DNA of 13,298 nucleotides from an uncultured Clostridia bacterium (GCA_945946745.1 CAMEWZ010000029.1:1-13298), one strand, 5' to 3'; numbered from the stretch's first letter, positions 7,234 to 13,298 are shown. The notes: generated by a model from the letters alone, not told the origin. Made by a program: numbers and translations.

Positions 7234-7981
7234 TTTGACGCAGCCTCCTTTCCAGAATGCCCAGCAGCCAGCTGAAGATCATGACCAGCAGCAGATAGAT
7301 GCAGGCAATGCCGATCAGCGGGAACATCTGCTCGTAGGTTCTGCCGTAGATGGCCTGAGCGGCGTAAACCAGCTCCTTGCCGCCGATGACGGTGATTAGA
7401 GAGGTGTCCTTCAGCAGAATGATGAATTCGTTGCCCAGAGCGGGGAGAATGGCCTTAAAGGCCTGGGGTATGACAATGAAACGCATGGTGTCGATGTAGT
7501 TAAGGCCCAGGCTGCGGCCGGCCTCCGCCTGACCGGGATCCAGAGCCATCAAGCCGCCCCGGATGATCTCGGAGACGTAGGCGCCGGAGTTGATGCCCAG
7601 GGTCAAGGCGCCCACCATGGTGTAGTTCCGGGAGGAGGAGAAGATGACAAAGCCCATTATCAGCAGCTGCACCATCATGGGGGTGCCCCGGATCACGGTG
7701 ACGTAGACCTGGCAGACACCGTTGAGCAGGCCCAAAATGGGATTGCGGTGTCCGATACGCTGCTGGTCATGGGCGGTGCGGATCATGGCCACCAGAACGC
7801 CCAGGGCGATACCGATGGCCAGTGCCAGAGCGGTGACCATCAAGGTGGTGCCCACACCATTTAAATATTGCTTCCACCGGTTGCCATCGATGAAAGCCTG
7901 GTAGAATTTGACGTAGAATTCCTGCCATCCGGTGGCTTCACCGGATCGGAGCAGGGCCTTCCAAGCTTCGTATTGTTCCAC
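7220..7981 (-). CDS. Polar amino-acid ABC transporter permease (HisM/GlnP family)
   Basis: The 253-residue membrane protein has its first clear helix at about 42-68 (GVGTTLMVTALALAIGIALG), more at about 95-118 and 122-142, a coupling loop (EAA-like, GQAEAGRSLGLNYIDTMRF at 150-168 then IPQA), and a last helix at about 222-243. This is the layout of HisM/GlnP-type amino-acid permeases. I chose a GTG start at 7981 because AAGGAGT lies 6 nt upstream. The same frame stays open to an ATG at 8119, but that would overlap the hairpin region and add about 46 residues with no family look. The N-terminal 40 residues are a hydrophilic lead. It should pair as a homodimer, since only one permease gene is present, with the ATPase downstream and the lipoprotein upstream. 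Confidence 0.93.
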   Translation of the reverse strand: MEQYEAWKALLRSGEATGWQEFYVKFYQAFIDGNRWKQYLNGVGTTLMVTALALAIGIALGVLVAMIRTAHDQQRIGHRNPILGLLNGVCQVYVTVIRGTPMMVQLLIMGFVIFSSSRNYTMVGALTLGINSGAYVSEIIRGGLMALDPGQAEAGRSLGLNYIDTMRFIVIPQAFKAILPALGNEFIILLKDTSLITVIGGKELVYAAQAIYGRTYEQMFPLIGIACIYLLLVMIFSWLLGILERRLRQSDRR

Positions 7982-8080
7982 AAGCTCACTCCTTATTGAT
8001 TTTCTGCATTTGATTATCTCCGAAAAGCCGCTTTTGCAGGCAAGAGAGGCTTTGCGCAAATAACCGGGAAAAGCCAGATA

Positions 8081-8100
8081 AGGGCGGCTTCCGCCGCCCT
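8081..8100 (-). terminator. Hairpin between binding-protein and permease genes, possible partial terminator or mRNA processing/stability element
   Basis: On the minus strand AGGGCGGC-GGAA-GCCGCCCT forms an 8-bp stem with a GNRA-type GGAA tetraloop, 21 nt after the binding-protein stop. An outer GCCAG/CTGGC pair can extend it. The following TTATCTGGCTTTTCC is only weakly T-rich, so it probably attenuates or protects the upstream message rather than stopping it fully. The rest of the 140-nt gap (7982-8121) shows no gene. Confidence 0.6.
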
Positions 8101-8121
8101 CCTGGCAAACCGAAATCATGC

Positions 8122-8982
8122 TTATTCTGCGGAGATGTACTTATCCACGATGGCCTGCACGGTACCGTCAGCGGTCAGCTCCGCCAGAGCGGCGTTGACA
8201 GCGTCCAGCAGGGCGGTGTTGTCCTTGTTCAGGCCGATGGCGTACTCTTCCTCCACCCAGGCGCCGTCCAGCGTGGTCAGACCGGGATTGGCGGCGACAA
8301 ATTCCTGAGCGGGAGCGTCGTCAATGATGACGCAGTCAACCTGACCATTCATCAGAGCCTGCACGGCAGAAGCACCGTTGTCGAAGGCGGTGACGTGATC
8401 TTCGCCGTAACCGCCGTTCTCGGGAGAATCGGAAGCGTAGATATAGCCGGTGGTACCCCGCTGGCAGCCGATCATCTTCTCGCCCAGGTTATCCATGGTC
8501 ACATCGGAGCCTTCCTTGACAATGACGGTCTGCACGCCGGTAGCATAGCTGTCAGAGAAGTTCATGACCATCAAACGCTCGTCGGTGACGGAAACACCGG
8601 CCATGACGATGTCGGACTTGCCCTGCTGCACAGCCAGCAGCGCGGCGTCAAAGTCCATGTCGTCCACAACCAGTTCCAGCCCCAGCTTCTTGGCGATGGC
8701 GCCGGCAATCTCCACGTCAATGCCCTCGAAGGAGCCGTCATCGGCGACCATTTCGTAGGGAGGGAAGGTGGCGTTGGTGGACATAATCAGCTTGCCAGCC
8801 TCGATGGTGGTGAAGCCAGCCTCAGCGGCGACTGTGGTCTCAGCGGCTGCGGCAGTGGTCTCGGGGGCAGCGGCGGCGGTGGTTTCGGGTGCCTTGGTCT
8901 CGGCAGGCGCGGAGGAACCGCAGGCAGCCAGCATACCCATGACCATCAGGCAGCTCAGAAGAACAGCAACTAACTTTTTCAT
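8122..8982 (-). CDS. Polar amino-acid ABC transporter substrate-binding lipoprotein
   Basis: The 286-residue protein starts with a lipoprotein signal (MKKL..., lipobox LAAC, lipidated C21) and a low-complexity Ala/Thr/Pro/Glu linker at about 22-55 with repeated APETTAAA-like units. It then has a family 3 solute-binding domain (SBP_bac_3): MSTNATFPPYEMV at 67-79 and FEGIDVEIAGAIAKKLGLE at 85-103. It would capture an amino acid outside the membrane and pass it to the permease. The linker likely spaces the domain from the membrane. The ATG at 8982 has AAGGAGT 8 nt upstream. It is first in the operon, expected to be made in excess through the hairpin after it. Which amino acid it binds cannot be read from the sequence alone. 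Confidence 0.96.
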   Translation of the reverse strand: MKKLVAVLLSCLMVMGMLAACGSSAPAETKAPETTAAAAPETTAAAAETTVAAEAGFTTIEAGKLIMSTNATFPPYEMVADDGSFEGIDVEIAGAIAKKLGLELVVDDMDFDAALLAVQQGKSDIVMAGVSVTDERLMVMNFSDSYATGVQTVIVKEGSDVTMDNLGEKMIGCQRGTTGYIYASDSPENGGYGEDHVTAFDNGASAVQALMNGQVDCVIIDDAPAQEFVAANPGLTTLDGAWVEEEYAIGLNKDNTALLDAVNAALAELTADGTVQAIVDKYISAE

Positions 8983-9038
8983 TTTCTTACACTCCTTTTT
9001 GATTCAAAGCCCTCTTATATTGGGGAATTGATGAATAA

Positions 9039-9067
9039 ATTATACTCCCACGCCTATGCATCGTCAA
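9039..9067 (-). promoter_or_regulatory. Strong sigma-A-type promoter of the amino-acid ABC operon
   Basis: On the minus strand TTGACG (9062-9067) and a perfect TATAAT (9039-9044) are separated by 17 nt. Transcription would start near 9032, giving a leader of about 50 nt. The octamer ATTGGGGA occurs in direct orientation at 9019-9026 (in the leader) and 9067-9074 (at the -35), 48 bp apart, and might be a regulator site pair. Confidence 0.8.
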
Positions 9068-9144
9068 TTGGGGATATTTACAACAATACGGAAAAAGCGA
9101 GGCGTACAATATTGGAATTAAACAATTTTATTCATATCCTCTTG

Positions 9145-9227
9145 GAATATGCGAATATGCAAAAAGAATATGCAGGATAAAGCAGGAAGAAAGAATGAAT
9201 ACCATACATTAATAATGAATAATATGC
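9145..9227. repeat. Short direct repeats of GAATATGC in the divergent intergenic region
   Basis: GAATATGC occurs at 9145-9152, 9153-9160 and 9166-9173, and AATATGCA at 9221-9228, inside the AT-rich gap between the ABC operon and the acyltransferase gene (8983-9313, 331 nt). That gap also holds the two divergent promoters. I see no supported gene in it. The copies could be a regulator binding array or simple repeat drift. Confidence 0.5.
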
Positions 9228-9251
9228 AAACACCTGTGCCAACTGCACACA

Positions 9252-9280
9252 TTGACGAGAAAGGGATATTTTGGTATAAT
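9252..9280 (+). promoter_or_regulatory. Strong sigma-A-type promoter for the acyltransferase-cobI operon
   Basis: TTGACG at 9252-9257, a 17-nt spacer and a perfect TATAAT at 9275-9280. Transcription would start near 9287, giving a leader of about 27 nt. Confidence 0.8.
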
Positions 9281-9313
9281 CCCTTTGGAAAAGAAAAGAA
9301 GGGAGCATCCCTT
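9260..9313 (+). promoter_or_regulatory. Repeated AAGGGAT half-sites over promoter and ribosome binding site
   Basis: AAAGGGAT (9260-9267) and ATCCCTTT (9279-9286) form an 8-bp inverted repeat across the -10 box. A second inverted repeat, AAGGGA-gca-TCCCTT (9299-9313), covers the ribosome binding site and ends right at the ATG. In RNA this second pair is a 6-bp hairpin with a 3-nt loop that would hide the ribosome site. Centres are 33 bp apart. It may be an operator pair, an RNA switch, or both. Confidence 0.5.
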
Positions 9314-10627
9314 ATGAAAACCACGGTGAAACAGCTGGACTACGATGCGGTTATGGCTCTTCCGCGATATCCCCACCGGGAGCCGAGAAAGCCGAACCTA
9401 TTCTGGCGGAGCGTCATTTGGGGACTGACAGTGCCGGGATTGGCGGGAACGGACTTTCATTTTACCACCCAGCGGATGGAGCTGCTGGATCGGGAGCAGC
9501 CTTGCTTGATTCTCATGAATCACTCCTGCTTTTTGGATATGCAGATCGCTTACCGCATCCTCTACCCCCGTCCCTTCCAGATCATCTGCACCTCCGACGC
9601 GTTCGTTGGCATGGGCGGGCTGATGGAATGGCTGCTGCGGAGCATCGGCTGTATCCCCACCCAGAAATTTGTCACGGATTTGACCCTGGTGCGGGATATG
9701 GAATACTGCTTCAAAACCCTGAAAACCAGTGTGCTCATGTACCCGGAGGCCAGCTATTCCTTTGACGGCACCTGCACCCCGCTGCCCCGGAAAATGGGGG
9801 TGCTGCTGAAAAAATTCGACGTGCCGGTGGTGATGATCGAGACCTTCGGCGCCTTTTCCCGGAACCCACTATATAATGAATTGCAGGTGCGCAAAGGCGT
9901 GCCGGTTTCTGCCAAAGCAACCTTGCTCTATACCCGGGAGGAGATCCGGGAGAAAACCGTCCAGGAGCTGTCCGATGGGCTGGATGAAGCCTTCTCCTTC
10001 GATCATTTCCGCTGGCAGAAGGAACAGAAAATACAAATCAACGATGCTTTCCGGGCTGATGGCCTGCACCGTATTCTCTACAAATGTCCCCATTGCGGCG
10101 CGGAAGGCGCCATGCTGGGCAAGGGCATCACATTGGGCTGCGGCCACTGCGGCAAGCAGTGGGAGCTGACACCCCTGGGAGACATGCAGGCCCTGGAGGG
10201 AGAGACGGAGTTTTCCCACATCCCGGATTGGTACGCCTGGGAACGGCAGCAGGTTCTCCGGGAGATCGAAAACGGAACCTACCGGATGGAGCTGGATGTG
10301 GATATCGCCATGCTGGTGGATTTCCAGGCCATTTACCGGGTGGGCAAGGGTCATCTGTCCCATGGGCCGGAGGGCTTCCATCTTACCGGCTGTGACGGGC
10401 GTCTGGATTACCGGCAAGGCCCCCAAAGCTGCTATGGTCTGTATGCAGATTATTATTGGTATGAGATCGGAGACACCATCTGCATTGGGGATAACGAACA
10501 CCTGTACTATTGTTTCCCCCATGGGTCAAGCACAGTGGCCAAGGCCCGGCTTGCGGCGGAGGAAATGTATACATTGTACAAACGCCGCAGGCGTTCTGCG
10601 GCGGTCAGAAAGGAAGCGCGGGTATGA
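9314..10627 (+). CDS. PlsC-like acyltransferase with zinc-ribbon and uncharacterised C-terminal region
   Basis: The 437-residue protein has an acyltransferase domain in the first 240 residues: NHSCFLD with catalytic H70 and D75 (HX4D), and YPEAS at 143-147 in place of the usual PEG(T/S) motif. Family members move an acyl chain to lysophospholipid or a related alcohol at the membrane. Residues 258-279 form a zinc ribbon (C258, C261, C276, C279), followed by about 150 residues rich in Trp and Tyr that I do not recognise and a basic tail (YKRRRR...). The total is much longer than a simple PlsC (about 200-250). No signal peptide is seen. The ATG at 9314 has AAGGGAG 8 nt upstream; the frame stays open back to 9149 but that lies before the promoter. 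It overlaps cobI by 4 nt. Acyl acceptor unknown. Confidence 0.88.
   Translation: MKTTVKQLDYDAVMALPRYPHREPRKPNLFWRSVIWGLTVPGLAGTDFHFTTQRMELLDREQPCLILMNHSCFLDMQIAYRILYPRPFQIICTSDAFVGMGGLMEWLLRSIGCIPTQKFVTDLTLVRDMEYCFKTLKTSVLMYPEASYSFDGTCTPLPRKMGVLLKKFDVPVVMIETFGAFSRNPLYNELQVRKGVPVSAKATLLYTREEIREKTVQELSDGLDEAFSFDHFRWQKEQKIQINDAFRADGLHRILYKCPHCGAEGAMLGKGITLGCGHCGKQWELTPLGDMQALEGETEFSHIPDWYAWERQQVLREIENGTYRMELDVDIAMLVDFQAIYRVGKGHLSHGPEGFHLTGCDGRLDYRQGPQSCYGLYADYYWYEIGDTICIGDNEHLYYCFPHGSSTVAKARLAAEEMYTLYKRRRRSAAVRKEARV
10583..10603 (+). other. RNA hairpin upstream of the cobI ribosome binding site
   Basis: CGCCGCAG-gcgtt-CTGCGGCG is a perfect 8-bp stem with a 5-nt loop inside the last codons of the acyltransferase gene, ending 5 nt before the AAAGGA of cobI. 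It may tune translation of cobI or coupling between the genes. It could also be a by-product of the coding sequence. Confidence 0.4.
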
Positions 10628-11310
10628 AAGGAACACTGATCGGCGTTGGCGTCGGCCCCGGGGATCCGGAGCTGATGACGCTGAAGGCGGTGAAGCGGCT
10701 GGAAAGCTGTGACTGTCTGGCAGTGCCGGATGCGGACAAGGGGGAGAGCACCGCCTATAAAATCGCGGCACAGGCCTGCCCCGGTATTGGGGAAAAGCCG
10801 GTTTTCACGGTGCGGATGCCCATGACCCACGATTTGGCGGTGCTGAAGGCCAGCCACCGGACGGCGGCAGACCGGATCGAGGAGGAGCTGGAGCAGGGGA
10901 AAAACGTTGTTTTCTTGACCCTGGGCGACCCCACGGTGTACGCCACCTATCTTTATGTCCACCAGATCGTTGCGGAGGACGGCTATCCGGTGGAGATTGT
11001 CAGCGGCGTCCCCTCCTTCTGCGCCGCCGCGGCCCGATTGGGAATTTCGCTGGCGGAACGTAGCCAGATGCTGCATATCGTTCCTTCCTCCCACGGGGTG
11101 GAGCAGGCGCTGGCCATGCCCGGGGTGAAGGTGCTGATGAAGGCTGGCTCCAAAATGGGCCAGGTTCGCAAAGCCCTGGTGGACTCCGGTATGGAGGTCT
11201 GCATGGTGGAAAACTGCGGCATGCCGGGGGAACGGGTGTTCCGCCGCGCCGAAGATATCCCCGAGGACGCGGGCTATTTTTCCCTAATCATCGCCAAGGA
11301 CAAGCCGTAA
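10624..11310 (+). CDS. cobI/cbiL: Precorrin-2 / cobalt-factor II C20-methyltransferase
   Basis: The 228-residue protein is a tetrapyrrole (SUMT-type) methylase. It shows the N-terminal GVGVGPGDPE loop (7-16), the LTLGDPTVYATY segment (98-109) and VSGVPSFCAAAARLG (126-140), the pattern of CobI/CbiL, which uses S-adenosylmethionine to methylate C20 of the corrin precursor in cobalamin synthesis. In anaerobes the substrate is normally cobalt-factor II (CbiL). The ATG at 10624 overlaps the acyltransferase stop (ATGA), with AAAGGA 9 nt upstream. An in-frame upstream ATG at 10510 lies deep inside the acyltransferase gene and is rejected. No other B12 gene is in view and no cobalamin riboswitch was seen upstream, so it is apart from the usual cluster. 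Assignment by motif is strong. Confidence 0.93.
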   Translation: MKGTLIGVGVGPGDPELMTLKAVKRLESCDCLAVPDADKGESTAYKIAAQACPGIGEKPVFTVRMPMTHDLAVLKASHRTAADRIEEELEQGKNVVFLTLGDPTVYATYLYVHQIVAEDGYPVEIVSGVPSFCAAAARLGISLAERSQMLHIVPSSHGVEQALAMPGVKVLMKAGSKMGQVRKALVDSGMEVCMVENCGMPGERVFRRAEDIPEDAGYFSLIIAKDKP

Positions 11311-11337
11311 GGCCTGTTGGGGGGGCAACATACCCTC

Positions 11338-11374
11338 TGCCGCCGCGGGATTCGCGCACCGGCATAGGCTTTTT
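11338..11374 (+). terminator. Probable rho-independent terminator after cobI
   Basis: TGCCG (11338-11342) pairs with CGGCA (11360-11364), with inner GCG/CGC pairs and two internal mismatches, followed after TAGGC by TTTTT (11370-11374). It ends the acyltransferase-cobI unit 27 nt after the stop. The stem is imperfect, so the call is moderate. Confidence 0.5.
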
Positions 11375-11417
11375 GTAAACGCATCGTCATAATTTGTCAT
11401 TATTTTCCGTTACCCTA

Positions 11418-11446
11418 TTGACAAATTGGGTTTAATGCGTTAAACT
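11418..11446 (+). promoter_or_regulatory. Sigma-A-type promoter of the beta-helix lipoprotein gene
   Basis: A perfect TTGACA (11418-11423), a 17-nt spacer and TAAACT (11441-11446). Transcription would start near 11453, giving a leader of about 68 nt. One palindrome overlaps the -10 and another follows the start point. Confidence 0.75.
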
Positions 11447-11473
11447 TATCACAACGGTTTAACGAATTAAACC
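11430..11473. promoter_or_regulatory. Pair of palindromic operators (GTTTAA-N4-TTAAAC type)
   Basis: GTTTAA-tgcg-TTAAAC (11430-11445) and GGTTTAA-cgaa-TTAAACC (11456-11473) are perfect palindromes sharing the GTTTAA-N4-TTAAAC core with centres 27 bp apart. The first covers the -10 box and the second sits just after the predicted transcription start, as expected for a repressor. No regulator gene is adjacent. The half-site does not point to one family with certainty. Confidence 0.7.
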
Positions 11474-11483
11474 TAAGGAACAC

Positions 11484-11501
11484 GCCGCGGAAATCCGCGG
11501 C
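11484..11501 (+). other. 5' leader hairpin before the lipoprotein ribosome binding site
   Basis: GCCGCGG-aaat-CCGCGGC forms a 7-bp GC-only stem with a 4-nt loop, ending 4 nt before the AAAGGA ribosome site (11506-11511). It could stabilise the mRNA 5' end or modulate ribosome access. Sequence-level evidence only. Confidence 0.45.
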
Positions 11502-11520
11502 AGGGAAAGGATGAAATTGG

Positions 11521-13173
11521 ATGAAACGATTCTGTGTGTATTTCCTGGCGCTGGCCATGGTTTTGAGCCTGTTGGCCGGCTGCGGCAATGGGGAGGCGGC
11601 GCCTGCCGAGACGGCTGTGGCCCAAATGCAGGAAACCACCGGCGGGGCGGCTTCCCAGCGGGTCGCTACGATGGATGATTTTTTGGCGGCCATCGCCCCC
11701 GGCGCGGATATTTGGCTGGAAGCGGGCACCTACAACCTAAGTGACGCTTCCAATTACGGCCAGGATTCCGGCAGCCCCTATTACAGCTGGCAGACCCTTT
11801 ACGACGGGGATTACGCCCTGGTGATCCACGGCGTGGACGGCCTTAGCATCCGGGGCAGCGGCGCGGAGGTCACTACCCTGGTGACCGAACCCCGGTACGC
11901 CAATGTGCTGACCCTGCAAAACTGCACCAACCTGGTACTGGGGGACTTTACCGCCGGTCATACCGATGGCGGCGAATGCTCCGGAGGGGTGATCCGGCTG
12001 GCGGGGTGCCTGGATGTGACCATGGCCCGTCTGGGCCTGTTCGGCTGCGGCACCGTTGGTGTCCAAGTGGATACCTGCACCCGGGTCAGCTTGACGGACA
12101 GCGAGATTTATGAGTGCTCCAGCTCCGGCGTGTGCGTGAACAGCAGCCAGGATGTGACCGTTTCGAACTGCAAGCTGCGGGATCTGGGCAGCAAGGAATT
12201 TGGCGGCTACGCGGTATTCGATGTCAACAGCAGCGGAAACGTCCAAATTACCGGCTGCGAGGTGACCGATTGCAAGACCAGCTACATCTTTAGTGTGACC
12301 CAGTGCCGGGAGGTGGAGGCACGGGATAACCAGTTTCGCGGCAACCGGACGCTGGACGCTGCCTTCTATCTCTACCAGGCCAACCTGATCCTGGACGGTG
12401 GCGCCTTTGCGGACAACAGCATTCGTTCCTGGATCAGTGATTACGGCGAAGGCGACAGCAAAATCCTGGATGGCGCCGGTAAGACGCTGGACGAAGCGGC
12501 CTTGGTGGAATGCTATGGAGCGCAGAAAAAGAGTCAGCCCACCGAGGAGCAGACCGAGGTGCATGTGTCCACCGTGGATGAGCTGATCGCGGCCATCGCT
12601 CCCAATACCGCCATCATTCTGGATGAAAAGGTATATGATCTCAGCACCGCCACCGGCTATGGCACGGACTCCGGAGCGTATTATTACTGGGAGGATATCT
12701 ATGACGGCCCGGGCCTGGTGATTACCGGGGTGGATAATCTGACCATTCGCAGTGCCGACGGCAACCGGACGCTCCACACCCTGGAAGCGGTTCCCCGTTA
12801 TGCCAATGTGCTGACCTTCAACGGCTGTACCAATATCTGCGTATCCGGCTTTACCGCCGGTCATACGAAGGAGCCGGGCTATTGCACCGGCGGCGTGTTC
12901 CGGTTCCAGGACTGTGACGCGGTGCTGGCAGCGAATTGCGGCATGTATGGCTGCGGCACGCTGGGCGTGACGGCGGAGAACTGCGGTGATGTGACCGTAT
13001 CGAATTGTGAGATTTATGAATGCAGCCAGGGCGGCATTTCCATGTACAACGTCAAGGGCGCAACCATTGAGAAGTGTACCTTCCGGGATCTGGGGGGCGA
13101 CGAGCTGACCTTCTACGGCTGCACCGATGTGTATGTAGACGGCACGGAAGTGGACGGAAATAGCTTCCAATAA
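11521..13173 (+). CDS. Surface lipoprotein with two tandem right-handed beta-helix halves
   Basis: The 550-residue protein begins with a lipoprotein signal (lipobox LAGC, lipidated C21) and a short linker. Residues about 48-340 and 349-550 are copies of one unit. Shared blocks include (VATMDDFLAAIAP / VSTVDELIAAIAP), (YGQDSG / YGTDSG), RYANVLT, FTAGHT, (GCGTVGV / GCGTLGV) and EIYECS. An 18-nt stretch at 11946-11963 recurs at 12849-12866, exactly 301 codons later. Each half has short periodic turns with conserved Asn/Cys and beta-strands, as in parallel beta-helix proteins that bind or cut polysaccharides. The second half lacks about 29 residues near its end. No catalytic residue can be named, so the ligand and role are unknown. 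The ATG at 11521 has AAAGGA 9 nt upstream. It is a single-gene unit with its own terminator. Confidence 0.88.
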   Translation: MKRFCVYFLALAMVLSLLAGCGNGEAAPAETAVAQMQETTGGAASQRVATMDDFLAAIAPGADIWLEAGTYNLSDASNYGQDSGSPYYSWQTLYDGDYALVIHGVDGLSIRGSGAEVTTLVTEPRYANVLTLQNCTNLVLGDFTAGHTDGGECSGGVIRLAGCLDVTMARLGLFGCGTVGVQVDTCTRVSLTDSEIYECSSSGVCVNSSQDVTVSNCKLRDLGSKEFGGYAVFDVNSSGNVQITGCEVTDCKTSYIFSVTQCREVEARDNQFRGNRTLDAAFYLYQANLILDGGAFADNSIRSWISDYGEGDSKILDGAGKTLDEAALVECYGAQKKSQPTEEQTEVHVSTVDELIAAIAPNTAIILDEKVYDLSTATGYGTDSGAYYYWEDIYDGPGLVITGVDNLTIRSADGNRTLHTLEAVPRYANVLTFNGCTNICVSGFTAGHTKEPGYCTGGVFRFQDCDAVLAANCGMYGCGTLGVTAENCGDVTVSNCEIYECSQGGISMYNVKGATIEKCTFRDLGGDELTFYGCTDVYVDGTEVDGNSFQ

Positions 13174-13197
13174 TCACAAAAAACGAAGAGAAAGCCC

Positions 13198-13234
13198 AAA
13201 AATCCCCAAGTTTCCTCGAAACTTGGGGATTTTT
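13198..13234. terminator. Strong rho-independent terminator after the lipoprotein gene
   Basis: A perfect 16-bp stem (AAAAATCCCCAAGTTT with AAACTTGGGGATTTTT) with a 5-nt loop, its 3' arm ending in TTTTT. It starts 24 nt after the stop codon. The A-rich 5' arm would also allow it to work for a convergent gene beyond the right edge. Confidence 0.93.
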
Positions 13235-13252
13235 GATTGTATCTCATACTAT

Positions 13253-13284
13253 TATCTGATAAAACCATTTAGTTTTATCAGATA
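13253..13284. repeat. AT-rich inverted repeat at the right edge
   Basis: TATCTGATAAAAC (13253-13265) and GTTTTATCAGATA (13272-13284) are perfect 13-bp inverted copies separated by 6 nt. No U-tract follows on either strand, so it is not a plain terminator. It may be an operator, or the end of an element outside the window. The last bases (13285-13298) show nothing else. Confidence 0.6.
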
Positions 13285-13298
13285 GACACCGCCTGGCG

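Noticed and set aside
7982..8119. Upstream ATG giving the permease 46 more residues
   Set aside because: No ribosome site at 8119 and the added residues do not look like the family. GTG at 7981 has AAGGAGT at good spacing.
9149..9313. Upstream start for the acyltransferase
   Set aside because: It lies before the TTGACG/TATAAT promoter, so it would not be on the transcript. ATG at 9314 has its own ribosome site.
8983..9313. Cobalamin riboswitch before the acyltransferase-cobI unit
   Set aside because: The leader from the predicted transcription start is only about 27 nt and no B12-box-like sequence was recognised.
9118..9324. Small minus-strand open frame in the divergent region
   Set aside because: No ribosome site, no recognisable motif, and it overlaps the acyltransferase promoter and start.
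10510..10623. Upstream start for cobI inside the acyltransferase gene
   Set aside because: The family N-terminus (GVGVGPGDPE) fits the ATG at 10624, which has a ribosome site and the common ATGA overlap.
11737..13170. Minus-strand open frame of 477 codons opposite the lipoprotein
   Set aside because: The plus strand has a lipobox, an internal duplication, a promoter and a terminator. The antisense translation is Ala/His-rich and lacks a ribosome site.

Overview
The base composition is high in G+C, genes carry strong AGGAGG-type ribosome binding sites, promoters are of sigma-A type, and the gene families present are typical of anaerobic gut Clostridia. The best guess is a member of the Oscillospiraceae/Ruminococcaceae. 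This rests on family content and a recognisable intergenic palindromic repeat, not on a marker gene, so the placement is tentative.

Layout. (1) Positions 1-3959, minus strand: a tightly spaced three-gene operon for cell-envelope work. In transcription order it encodes a GT2 glycosyltransferase fused to a GtrA membrane domain, a membrane-anchored phosphodiester glycosidase (NAGPA domain), and a membrane-anchored extracellular protein that runs off the left edge. (2) Positions 4109-6217, plus strand: a cytoplasmic family 2 glycoside hydrolase, then a small ArsR-type regulator with a SmtB-like zinc site and its own promoter. (3) Positions 6218-6510: a gene-free stretch with a nested palindromic repeat, a small inverted repeat and a strong shared terminator. 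(4) Positions 6511-9067, minus strand: a complete polar amino-acid ABC importer (lipoprotein binding protein, permease, ATPase). A hairpin after the first gene could allow more binding protein than membrane complex. (5) Positions 9252-11374, plus strand: a PlsC-like acyltransferase with an unusual zinc-ribbon extension, overlapping by 4 nt a precorrin-2 C20-methyltransferase (cobI/cbiL) of the B12 pathway. (6) Positions 11418-13234, plus strand: a lipoprotein with two tandem beta-helix halves, whose promoter carries two near-identical palindromes. The right edge holds an AT-rich inverted repeat.

How the parts work together. The left operon and the beta-helix lipoprotein point to the envelope. 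The ABC system feeds amino-acid uptake. The other genes look like separate small transcription units. No phage, CRISPR array, tRNA or rRNA gene, transposase or defence locus was seen. The most unusual items are regulatory: palindromes at 11430-11473, repeated half-sites at 9260-9313, and the acyltransferase-cobI pairing. The left operon is the most likely place for an undescribed pathway.
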